The notes under the pieces: model-generated | The model's database searches: none | What the model was told of the DNA's origin: nothing | What the model saw: only the letters and a program-made list of their open reading frames with translations | Source of the DNA: Porphyra umbilicalis | Taxonomy: Eukaryota; Rhodophyta; Bangiophyceae; Bangiales; Bangiaceae | DNA: 64,000 bases | Reading direction: 5' to 3' | Assembly (NCBI GenBank): GCA_002049455.2 | Contig: KV918816.1 | Span: forward strand, 62,001 to 126,000 | Shown: in pieces, positions 42,945 to 53,046 of the stretch | Layout of the letters: the number at the start of each line of letters is the position of its first letter | How positions within the stretch are numbered: position 1 is the stretch's first letter | Program-made: the position numbers and the translations under genes

Positions 42945-43572
42945 TGGTGCGTGTCCCAAAAATGAGACATGCGCGTTTTCTGAAGGACTGACACATCACT
43001 GCACGGGGGCAGGCGGCGTGGGGTACGAGAAAATTCTCGGCTGGCCTCCATGGAAAGAGCCTCTCCCGACGCGTGATTGGCTGACAACTCCTTAATACCC
43101 GCCTGTGGGCCCTGTTCTGTGGACCTCTCAGATAGCCACGATCTTGGAGCCAGTCTTTTTCAGGTTCTTGGGGTTAAAGGTTTGCAACGCCAAAGCTCAT
43201 GTGCTAACTGGAGCTTCGATGAGGGGTGTCCCAAATCGTGTTTTCCTCACAGGGGGCTACATGGGGGTCTTTTTCACGTTTTTATTGGTAAGGTGGTGCC
43301 CTTTTCTTCGTGCACAAATTGTCAGGACATGCCTGCTTTAGTATTTGTGCATTTGATTGGGCCGCGTGATCGTCACCTGTCGAAGTTGCAATGAATGACA
43401 CTTTCCCCCATGACACGTCAGGATGTGCCGCCTCTGCTAACACTGTCAGGGGCTGTTCTGGAAGCACAGTGGGACCGAGTGGGTCACATTACATTATCGG
43501 ACCGTTGCAGAAGGCCAGTGGGCCGAGAAAAAAAGAAAAAACCGCGATGTCTCATTTTTGGGACACGCACCA
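42945..43572. mobile_element. M-family MITE, full copy M2 (TA target duplication)
   Basis: 628 bp with a perfect 26-bp terminal inverted repeat and TA at 42943-42944 and 43573-43574. It is almost collinear with M1 apart from a small deletion (GATGATGTGCC region) and point changes. Its right TA is one base from the left TA of element N. Confidence 0.9.
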
Positions 43573-43577
43573 TAGTA

Positions 43578-44572
43578 CAGTCTATATCCGGTTATATACG
43601 CTCCAGTTATATATCAGGGTGATATATAACTGGGAGATTCTCGATCGACATTCTCTACTCGATCAGTAGCCAAACTCGATCGTCATCTGGCATACAGTCG
43701 GCAAAAAGCCCAATCCGGAGGAATTGAATTACGATGATCAAGGGGTTACGAACCTGCGCCCCAATGGGCCCCACCCCAGTCGTGGACCCCATCGTCGTGG
43801 GCCCCACCGTCGTCAGCGCGACCACCGTCGTCACGGATGACGAGGGTGTGCTGGCTGCGACAGCCGACGAGATTTTGTTTGAAAAGCGGGCGGGGGGCTC
43901 CGACGCGCACGGTGCACGGAGTGAGGGCCTGCAGAACAGCCGGGTCTGTGACTGTGAGGGGACCGCGGAGCGGCGGGATGAGCTGTCGGATAGCGGGGAC
44001 TCTGACGATGACGGGAGTGAGGACCTGCCGCAAAGCGGGGTCTCTGAGAGTGATGGGAGTGAGGGTGACATGGACCTCGAAGAAGGATGAGTATTCCCTT
44101 GCATCGCAAAAGTTGTCGTCGGTCCCAAGACCACAAACGTCTCATTGCGATATGAAGTAATCACGACCATTTCTGTTGCTATTTGTTCACGCTGATACAT
44201 ATCGTGGGAGGAGAGGGGGCAGGTCTGGACGCGGGCTGGGGGGTGGGGGGGTAAGAGGGCCACGTCCCTGGCTAAGTCGAAGGCTGCCTGAGCGAGTCTG
44301 CCTTGTCTTGGCGTTGGATCCGGTCAGAAGAGCACACGAGGTCGCAGTCTCACGTGTAATCAAATCCGTAATTGAAGCATTCCCGACGCGATCGACCGTG
44401 GACCCCCAGCCAGTTTGTGACAGAGAACCTCGCGTTCGGGCTTGATTCGAGGCCCGATCTGGGTCTCGGCAGGGACGATGCACGACGTCCCAGCACGGTG
44501 CGCCACAAGAATGCATCGCTGGAGCAGGGGCTACAATGTGCGCAAGGGTGATATATAACCGGATATTGACTG
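43578..44572. mobile_element. N-family mariner-like element, non-autonomous
   Basis: 995 bp. The left end is CAGTCTATATCCGGTTATAT and the complement of the right end CAGTCAATATCCGGTTATAT (19 of 20 identical). It is flanked by TA at 43576-43577 and 44573-44574. CAGT ends plus TA target fit the Tc1/mariner-pogo superfamily. It holds one small ORF but no full transposase. Confidence 0.8.
43734..44090 (+). CDS. Small acidic ORF inside element N
   Basis: 118 aa, ATG at 43734. The first half is Pro/Val/Thr-rich; the second is strongly acidic (DSGDSDDDGSEDL and GSEGDMDLEEG). Acidic C-termini occur in pogo/Tigger-type transposases, so this may be the remaining tail of a transposase whose DNA-binding and DDE parts were deleted. 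No catalytic residue is identifiable, so this is a weak inference. Confidence 0.35.
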   Translation: MIKGLRTCAPMGPTPVVDPIVVGPTVVSATTVVTDDEGVLAATADEILFEKRAGGSDAHGARSEGLQNSRVCDCEGTAERRDELSDSGDSDDDGSEDLPQSGVSESDGSEGDMDLEEG

Positions 44573-44574
44573 TA

Positions 44575-47135
44575 GGGATCCATTCGCGTTCTCAACGCTC
44601 AGGCAGCCACGTTGCATGAAATTGATGGCCCTGGTCTGTTTGATGGTCACCCTCTAGGCCATGTGATTGGATGACCCCATCTGTACGCCCAATCACGCGT
44701 ATCCACGTTTCAACATTCGATGGCCTACGATCGCTCTGGTCCAGAAGGATTACACATGCGAGCGATTACAGCTTCCTTCAAAAGCGTTTACAGATGCCTT
44801 CCTGGAACCCCCACTGTATTCCACACAAGAGCCCCGAAATGGTCAGCAGCGCGCATCTTTGCGGCCATATCAGCACCGCGTCTCTGCCCTCTTCCGTCGT
44901 CTCGCCATCTCGCCCCTCTGTCGGGCCCTTCACAGCACCCCTCCATCGTCGTCACCGCACCACCGTGCTCTCTCTTGGACGCGCTCGCCACATCCGCCCC
45001 TTTCTTTGCCCCCGCGCGCCGCATCCACCCATTTCTTTCCCCCCCCCCCTTCCCCCCCTCCGCACACCATGCACTTTGCGCTGCACTCAGGTACGTTTTT
45101 TCTTCAATGTGTTCCTCGTCCTTCCCCGTCCCCCCCCGAGCCCCAGCCGGGGTGTTTACTCTTCTGTTCTTCTTTTCTTGAGGCATCTGATCGCCTCTGC
45201 TGTCGACCTCCCCCTGCGTGTGGCGGCGCGCCGGGTGCTGCGCTGGTCTGCCTTGCTGACCATTTCTTTGTGCTGAGAATCATACGACAAAGATGAAGAT
45301 ATCAAATGGGGACCGACAATGGGGACGCTTTAACTGGAGAAGACAAAGGGACACAACAACAACTGGGAAAGAGGAAAGGGACCCAACGACGTCGTGGTCA
45401 GAAGAGTGAAGGAGCAGAACGAAAGGCCTCATTACAGTGCTGAAGCACGGAATTCTATGGCAGCATCGAAAAGAGACGCTCCCCCAATGTACAACCCTTA
45501 TGCTGAATATTGCATCACATGATGAGTCAATTGCTCTGTCAGTCATCCCAACAATATTTGTAGAATAGGTGAAGCACTCGCTCGTGTGACGGGAAACAAA
45601 TTTGGCGCCTTAGGATAGAATCCTTCTTGTTTGAGCAAACGTTTTTTTGGAGTTGGACACACCGTTCGACTCAGCTCATCGAGATCTGTCCTGTGAGGCT
45701 ATCTCCATGTCAATCTAATCGAATGTCAAGAACTGGTAGATGCGCACTGGTGACTACTGACTTTTTCCCAAACTGTGTGTCTGTGTTCTCACGAAAAGTG
45801 GAAGCTTCGCTACCTGGTCCCTGCCCTGGGGGACCAACTTGTTGCTGATAAATCTATAACGAGTAGACGCGAAAGAACTTTTTGAGATAGCCATGCAAAG
45901 CTCCTGTGAGATGGCCTCAGCATGATTCGGAGGATCATGTGCACAACAGTTCCGTGGATCAGCAAAAATCCTACATTTCAGATTGCCTGATTCTCGAGTG
46001 ACCTCTGTGATTCGGCAGTTCATCACCACAGTTCTGGACTCGTTCAACGGATCATAGGCTGGACTGACTCTGGGATCGTTCCAGAAGCAGTGTCATCCTG
46101 ACCCACAGATCATCTCGGGGACTGTCATTCGAAAAAAATGTGAGGACTTGTTCAACTGATAGTCTGACTTCCTCTTCCGCAAACAAAATGTCTGCCTATT
46201 CCGTCAACAGTGTGAACAAAAACCTTTTGACACTCTCTCCGTTCAGACCAATGCCCATCGCGGAATCTGATCCATCACTCATGAGCTGGAGTTTCCGGTG
46301 CGAGTGCTTCTGATACGTATTGAACCGGGGGATTGCGAGTTCGGGACGTGCTGTTTTAGGACGATAGGGGACGCGATTGCCACTGAGCTGAGAACGAATT
46401 TACTGCGCGTGAAGGAGACCCAACCATTCATGAATCGGGACTGGGTGCGTCCGGGACTTCACGGTATTCTCGATGTGCGAGCCGACGCATGTTTACCCAG
46501 TTCCCATCCCCTCTGCGCCGGGAAACAGCGTGTCGGTCGCACGACTACCAAGTCACATTGAGGCTCCCTCTGCACACGTTTCGTGGCCCAGGAGCGACGC
46601 CCCATGGGCAGGTCTTGCTCTCTGATCGGTTTCGGCAGACCCTCACGACGTCACTCGAAGTAGTCCAGGCTATCATCCACGATCGAGTCCTTCAGGCAGG
46701 AATCTAGATCAATCTTGCGCACTCGTTCACTCAATCTATGACGACGATCCCCAGGATGATTGTACTCCGACGCCAGGACAGTCCTGAGCACGATCCTCAG
46801 GATGATCTTACTCCCACTTCAGGACAGTTCTCAGCACGATACGCAGAACGATCAGAACCAGCGAATCGGAATGATCCTTCATGAGCATGGGGCAGCAACT
46901 TCGCCGGACAATTGCCGAATCTTCAGGTGCTGGTGTGAGGATGACTCCCACTGAATATCGGTGCAGATGGTCTTCGAGCACTTCTGAACTCCACTGCGGG
47001 CTCTGTCTCCAAGATCAACAAAAAGTGGGCATAATTTGATCGCATGATCAATGTGCGACAATTCTGCGAACCGTCGGTGGGCGTGTTCGAATCTGGCAGT
47101 TCTCAGTTTTAAGGAATCGGGGACAAAACGCTGTG
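44575..47135. other. Lower-GC island without recognisable genes
   Basis: 2.5 kb with base composition markedly closer to 50 percent GC than its surroundings, especially 45270-47130. ORFs are short and without domains. Imperfect short repeats of CAGGATGAT / CAGAACGAT type occur at 46750-46870. It may be a decayed mobile element or a genuine isochore-like change. No gene is supported. Confidence 0.5.
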
Positions 47136-48827
47136 CAGACGTGTGATCAACTGGACCATGCAGTGTCAGCGATCTTTACGAATATTGCTGTTCGCTGAAT
47201 TTTAGCAGATGCGAACAAGAACAACATCGGCAGAAACAGCCGCCTCGGCCAATGGGCGCAACAGAAAAATGACGTGCACCAATCAGATCACGTTTCGGTC
47301 CAGTGCTGTTCCTGTCCAAGTGGGCCAAATTTCAGAAAACAGTAATACAGTGGTCAGGATGTGGCGACAGGGAGGGTCTGTCCCAAGATGTTTCTCTTGA
47401 GCACACGCCGCATTCACCTCCCCGCGCCCGCTCGGCTATACGCCCCGATCGCCAGAAACACGCCCAGTCAGTACCCCGATTCCACCCCCATCCAGTTTGC
47501 TACCTCGGACCATACCCAAACCTCGCTGCCCTCCCACCCTGTACCATGCTCCACCTGCGCCTCAGTACCAATCCTCCCCCCTCACCCCGTACCCCATCTC
47601 CTCCACCACCCACGGCGACACCTTTTTCACCAGCCCAATACCCACGCCACTCCAATGAGCCTGAGGGGAGGCGGCCAGGGGCGGGAGCGGCGCCAGCGGC
47701 GGGAGCCGCGGCCAGGGGCTGGGGCGGCGGCGGCGGCGGGGTCTGCAGCCAGGGACGGGGGCGGCGGCGGTGGCGGGGGTCGCGGCCAAGAGCGGGGGTG
47801 GCGGCGGTGGCGGGGGCAGCGGCAGCAGGCGAGGTAGTGGCCAGCGGCGGCGGCGGCGCCAGTGGCGGGGGCCGCGTCCAGGGGCGGGGGCGGTAACGGC
47901 GGCGAAGGCTGCGGCCGCGGGGGCGGGGGCGGCGGCGGGGGCGGCGGCGAGTGCAGGGGCGGGGGCGGGGGCGGTGGCGGCGGCGGGGGCTGCAGCCAGG
48001 GGCGGGAGCTGCGGCGGGGGTGGGGGCTGCGGCCATGGGCGGCGGCGACGGCGGCGGCGGGGGCGTCGGCAGCAGGGGGGGCAGCGGGCAGCGGTGGCGG
48101 CGGTGCCAGTGGCGGGGGCCGAGTTCAGGGGCGGCAGCAGCGGCGGCGGCAAGGGCTGCGGCAGCACCGGGCGTGGCGGCCCGAGGGGGGTGCGGGGGCC
48201 AGCGGAGGGGGCGGCGGCCAGGGGCGGGGGAGGCGGCCAGGGGCGGGGGAGGCGGCCAGGGGCGGGGGAGGCGGCCAGGGGCGGGGGAGGCGGCCAGGGG
48301 CGGAGGAGGCGCCAGTGGCGGGAGCCGCGGCCAGTGGCGGGGGCGGTAGCGGCGGCGGGGGCGGCAGCCGCGGGGGCGGCGGCGGCGGAGGGGGCGGCGG
48401 CGAGTGTAGAGGCGGGGGCGGGGGCGGCGACGGCGGCGGCAGCGGGTGCGGGGGCGGCGGTGGCGGCGGCGGCGAGGGCGGGGGCGGCAGTTCGTGCACG
48501 CCCAGTGACAGTGCAGATCCCCCCCGCTGAGTGAGGAGGACAGCCCAACACCCATCTGGATCACCGTGATGCCAGACACAGGTGTCGGGGCGGTCATGTC
48601 AGGTCACGAGCTTCATGGCAAGTACAAAAATGCACGAGGTCGCATCGTGGCACAAAATCGACAGAATTCAAAAAGAGCTAGCCCCCCCACCAAACCACCA
48701 CCCACGCGCCCCCTGAATCCCCCCACGTGGCGTGCGCACAGGCCGCCCCCCCCCGCCCACCTCACGCACCAAAAAACCGTACGTGATCGAGAATGTCAAA
48801 TACTACCTCGCATAGACGGAGACTGGC
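47136..48827 (-). repeat. Inverted segmental duplication, right arm (empty site for R2)
   Basis: Inverted partner of 38096-40480. It contains a GGC tract at 47660-48500 and a foldback (T-related) at 47205-47340. The uninterrupted sequence near 47333-47350 is the empty target of R2. Confidence 0.85.
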
Positions 48828-49526
48828 GGTCGGGCGACGGTTTCCGGTGGGGGCCAGTGCCTATGGTGAAGAAGAGGAGTTCTGTCTATGCGTACTTCGG
48901 CATCGAGTACAAGGACCCACGGGGAGTGATGGTCGTGTTATATAGATAAGCACGCTCTCGGACCTAACGCGGTTGAACGCCAATGGTGCACGCCAGAGGG
49001 AGGCGCCGAGAAGCGACCGGGGGGTGCGGGGGAGGCGCCGAGAGGCAAGGCTGGGAGCGGGGGAGGCGCCGAAGAGCAAGGCGGGGAGCGGGGGTGACTC
49101 AGAAGAGCAAGGCAGGGTGCTGGGGACCCGAAGAAAGGAACGACCGGGACCAGTGTTGCTGGACATGCACGAATGGGTGGACGATTACGCGTACCGTCGA
49201 TAACTATGAGAGCAACAGCCAAAGACAAGTGCCTGCAGAGTCACCTCCATCCACCTGTTTTCCGCTGCGTGCAAGCCTCGCTGGCGGCAGGTGAAAAAAT
49301 CGATTTGAAATCGATCATCGGTTGTGACTGAAGCCCAATTTATCGATTTAGCCCAGCCAACCGATTGCCCACCCCTACCGGGGTCGCTCGTCCGCGCGGC
49401 CGCCACGCCCCCACGCCGGCCGCTCCACAGGCCGTCGTCGGACAGACGCGCGTCTTCTGGCTTTTTCATGTGAACCTGCCGTTCCATTGGCGATTACCTC
49501 ATCATGCCAGGGGCTCGCTTCACCTC
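48828..49526. other. Interval with a possible BED-finger fragment
   Basis: 48851-48949 encodes a short frame with KKRSSVYAYFGIEYKD ending in a stop. The S-x-V-x-x-Y-F pattern resembles the start of BED zinc fingers of hAT transposases, but the Cys and His residues are not present. 48960-49180 has short GGGGGAGGCGCCGA-type repeats. Nothing else recognised. Confidence 0.3.
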
Positions 49527-49646
49527 ATTCCCTGGCCTTTAGGACAGGGTGCTCTCAAAGTGTAGTGATGCACACATATACTTAGATCACGGGACTTGCT
49601 CTCCGTTTCAGAGGTGGCAGTCTGCATTCGAGTCCTCAGGGCAATC
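49527..49646 (-). repeat. R-family fragment, copy R3
   Basis: Only the terminal 120 bp of R, from the TTCCCTGGCC end to CCTCAGG, i.e. up to the internal palindrome. It is followed by GCAATCCCAACAACGTCGGC, which also abuts copy R4 at the same palindrome. Confidence 0.8.
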
Positions 49647-51252
49647 CCAACAACGTCGGCCCCATCTCATATTCGTTACACGTTGTGCCACGAAGCAGAA
49701 ACGTGTCTCTTTATTAAGGAAATGGGGCCACCGGGCTTTTCTGTCAACGCGATCGACCCCATTCTGGTCTTCAATGGTCATGATGGAATCCTGGAAGTAC
49801 GAATCAACTCCGAAGCGCAGAAATGGGGCGGGCGCTGGACCTGCCCCATTCGTGAAGCGAAATGGGGCTGGTCCGGTGCCGGCCCCAATGTGTTCTGCGT
49901 TCTCATTGGTAGAGTCAAACTAAATGTATATCGACGTATATCGGTTTAGGGCGCAACGTGTGTTGGAAGGATCTTGATCAGTTTTGAAAAATAATGGCGC
50001 GGTTGTCCACTTTATTACGATGATGACCGCCCTCGGCATTCGAGAGCGGACCAACAGTTTTAGTCGATTGCAGCTGGGTGACGGAGCAGTCGGTTGGTGT
50101 CGCGTGATCGGATTCTATCGCGGGGTGCAGCGCGTGCCGCGTCGGATGGGATCGGACATGTCCCTCAGAAAAGCGTACAGTGAGGCTCTCGCTCGCCTCG
50201 TGACCCCCGATCTGGCCTCTGGAGTGCCTGTTGGTGGCGGGACGATGGATGGTTCAGGTGGTGCCATCACCTCCCTGTGGTCGCTTGGGTACGGCAGGGC
50301 GGCCAACACTGTTGCAGAGCCTCAGAGGGTGGGGGGGGAGGGGGGCTGAGCGAGATCGTGTGGGCGGCCGGGCCCCACACGCACACAGATATTTGCAGGT
50401 GGCGGGCCGCCCGACACTGCTTCAGAGCCTCTGGAGGGGGGGGGGGGGGTCGGACTGGATCGAGCGTTGCTCCCGGCCCGACACGCACACAGCGATTTGC
50501 AGGCTATAGGCGGTCCGCCACCGCACACAGAACGGTTTCAGAGGAGGGGGGGGGGGTGGGCGGCGGCCTCGGTCGTCTCCCGGCGCCCGCCCGCCGCATT
50601 TGGGGGGGGCTGGTGGGCCGCCACCGCCCACCGCGCCCCCGCACAGGGGGTGCGGCGGTCGATCCAGGACCAGGCGGTACCTGGTTGGCTGCCTCCCAGT
50701 GTTTGCGGGGCAGGTGGTGGTCCACCACTGCGCACAGTGCCTATTGAGAGGGGGGGGGACTCGGTCCGTCGCTGTGGCCTGCGCCAGGCGTCGCCCGACC
50801 GTTCACTGCCCGACCCATCGACGTCGTGCCCATCACTGTGACGCGCGCCGCCATCACCCCCATCGTCCCCGGCCATCACACCCATCGTTACCCCCGCTCT
50901 ATTCTATCGCCCTGTTCCTCCTCCACGACGTACCCGCTGCGGCGGCACCTGCCCTGTCCTCGGTTTGAGGCGCACGATCCGCGCACGCAACCCAACTTGT
51001 GTGCTACCCCTCTATTTTTTTTCATCCCCAGCCTCCTGTTCTGAGCTCCACTACGACCTGCGCGCATTGGTCCGTCCCCCCCCCCCTGCGCTGCCGACCC
51101 GTGATTGAGTTGCATTGGCGCCCACGACACGTTTGGCCGAGTCCGGCGCCACCGACCGCGGCGGCTGCCGCCAATCGCTTCCGCGGGCGTTTCCACTCGT
51201 CCCCCACCTCCTGCGCTGACCACCCGCCCTAGGGACCCTCTGCTGAGCACTC
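49647..51252. other. Interval upstream of the Harbinger nuclease with a tandem repeat of about 105 bp
   Basis: 49647-50280 is unremarkable. 50300-50560 holds two to three imperfect copies of a unit of 104-108 bp (landmarks: ACTG..TCAGAGCCTC, poly-G, then CACGCACACAG..ATTTGCAGG). 50750-51250 is the likely promoter and leader of the nuclease gene. No terminal inverted repeat matching the far side of the gene pair was found. Confidence 0.5.
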
Positions 51253-52794
51253 ATGGACGCTGGCGAGGCGGGGCTGTCGAGCACTGCATCTTTGCTCGCA
51301 GACGACGATGGTGGCGTCGTTTGTGCCGCTGTGCGCGCCCACATGGGCGTGCTGTTCCTGCTTCGACGACGGTCGCGCTCCGGCCGTGCCAACCGCCGTC
51401 GTCGCTACCGTGGCTCCGTTGCTGGGCGTCGGCCAAACAAGCGGCGCGACTTTGCCGCTGGGCTCTTCAACATCCAGCGCGACTACTTTGGGGTCAACGC
51501 GGAGGCTCCCATCTACGACGACCGTGACTTTGAGACGCGGTTTCGCGTGCCGCGCAGTGTGTTTCGACGCGTCTACCAGGCAGTGAAGGACGAGCCGTTC
51601 TTCCAGCAGCGGATCAACGCGACGGGTCGCCTGCAGGCCCACCCTCTTCAGAAGGTCGTTGCCGCCTTCCGCGTCATCGCGTACGGCGAGGCGGCCGACC
51701 GTGCGGACGAGTACGTGCGCCTCTCTCGTTCTACTGTGGCGCAAGCGACAAAGCTACTGCTGGAGTTTATTGTGCAGCGGTGGGGACCAACCTACCTGCG
51801 CCGTCCGAACAATTTGGAGCTGAAGAAGATGATGGAGAGCAATGCGGAGCGTGGCTTTCCTGGATGCATGGGCTCGCTGGACTGCACGCACTGGGAGTGG
51901 CATCAGTGCCCGACGGGCATGGCGGGCGCGTATCAGAGCCGAAAGGGCTCGCGCGGTGTTGTCGTCGAGGCCGTCTGCGATGAGGACCTGTGGATTTGGC
52001 ACCTGTTTGTCGGTGCCCCCGGGAGCTTGAACGACATCAACGTTATGAACCAATCGCCCCTCTACCTCGACGTCACCGCCGGCCGGTGGCCGCCGCGGGA
52101 TGTGACCTTTTCCATCAACGGGACAACTCGCACGCTACCATACTACCTTGTCGATGGTATCTACCCTCGTTATGCCTTCCTAGTGTCGCCCCACCCCATG
52201 CCATTGACTGACGAGGCAAAGACCTTCAACCGTCTGCAGGAGGCGATTCGCAAGGATGTTGAGCGGCTGTTTGGCGTCCTGACTAAGCGGTTTCACATTG
52301 CCTTGCACCCAGGGCGGTGCCGTTCCGTGAAGCAGCTGATTATGACCTACAAGGCGGTGTGCATTCTACACAACATGTGTGTAGAGGCCCGTCGTGGCAC
52401 GTTTTTGAGCCGCCGCAGACATGCACGAGGGAACAACGGGGGTGGGAGTGCGGGTGGTGAGGGTGAGGGTCCTGCAGGTGAGGCTGCCGCTGCAGCGGGG
52501 GGTCATGGTGCCCAAGATGGTGGGTCAGGCGATGGCGGCGCTGCTGCCGCCGGGGGAGCTGCACCTGGCGGCGGCATCGGCAACGGCGGCGGCCTCCCGG
52601 CCGCCGCTGACGCTGTCGCTGACCCGCCCCCGGCACTGAACGCTGTGGAGCAACCCCCCGCGGGCGGCATGGTTGCTGTCTTTGATGCATGGGGTGAGAC
52701 TCGCAATCCCGCCGAGCACGAGCAGCTCCGTGCCGACCTGACGGCGCACGTATGGAACGACCGCGGCGAGTTGCTGTCCCCGTATGTTGTGTAG
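51253..52794 (+). CDS. PIF/Harbinger DDE nuclease (HARBI1-like transposase)
   Basis: 513 aa, no internal stop. An Arg-rich N-terminus is followed by an HTH-like region (FRVPRSVFRRVYQAV and VVAAFRVIAYGEAADRADEY, the latter quoted in part as RVIAYGEAADRADEY). The DDE catalytic domain (DDE_Tnp_4 type) follows: GSLDCTHWEW (D210), YLVDGIYP (D301), KDVERLFGVL (E337), with 35 residues between the last two acids. LHNMCVE closes the domain, and the C-terminal tail is Gly/Ala-rich. Length and motif order match plant and animal Harbinger nucleases. The catalytic residues look intact. The gene points at the Myb-like partner downstream, and both are needed for transposition in known PIF/Harbinger elements. 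Confidence 0.9.
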   Translation: MDAGEAGLSSTASLLADDDGGVVCAAVRAHMGVLFLLRRRSRSGRANRRRRYRGSVAGRRPNKRRDFAAGLFNIQRDYFGVNAEAPIYDDRDFETRFRVPRSVFRRVYQAVKDEPFFQQRINATGRLQAHPLQKVVAAFRVIAYGEAADRADEYVRLSRSTVAQATKLLLEFIVQRWGPTYLRRPNNLELKKMMESNAERGFPGCMGSLDCTHWEWHQCPTGMAGAYQSRKGSRGVVVEAVCDEDLWIWHLFVGAPGSLNDINVMNQSPLYLDVTAGRWPPRDVTFSINGTTRTLPYYLVDGIYPRYAFLVSPHPMPLTDEAKTFNRLQEAIRKDVERLFGVLTKRFHIALHPGRCRSVKQLIMTYKAVCILHNMCVEARRGTFLSRRRHARGNNGGGSAGGEGEGPAGEAAAAAGGHGAQDGGSGDGGAAAAGGAAPGGGIGNGGGLPAAADAVADPPPALNAVEQPPAGGMVAVFDAWGETRNPAEHEQLRADLTAHVWNDRGELLSPYVV

Positions 52795-52808
52795 AGACGC
52801 AAGGTTAC

Positions 52809-52856
52809 ACAAAGGTTTTTTTTTCCCCGCTGGGCAGGGTTTTTTTTTCCTTAACA
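52809..52856 (+). repeat. 48-bp inverted repeat, left copy
   Basis: It begins 15 bp after the nuclease stop: ACAAAGG, T9, CCCCGCTGGGCAGGG, T9, CCTTAACA. It pairs with 54406-54453 (45 of 48 positions). Each copy lies in the 3-prime flank of one of the two convergent genes, in the same sense relative to that gene. Confidence 0.9.
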
Positions 52857-53046
52857 TCGTTGTCCATAGTGTGTACCATCAGGTCCGCTCTAGTTGAGAT
52901 CCCCACCACCTCAGCTGGCGCTTTTGCGGGGTTCCCTGCCTCTCCGCCGTCCCTTCCCCCAGCCCGCCCACCCCTGCGCCCCCACCTCCTTCCAATGGCA
53001 CGGCTCGCGGCCTCCACCTCCCCATCGATCCGCCCGCGCCCACCCC

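Noticed and set aside
45072-45290. Possible small spliced gene starting at the ATG near 45069 with a GTACG donor
   Set aside because: The best donor and acceptor pair leads straight into a stop codon; no protein-like continuation.
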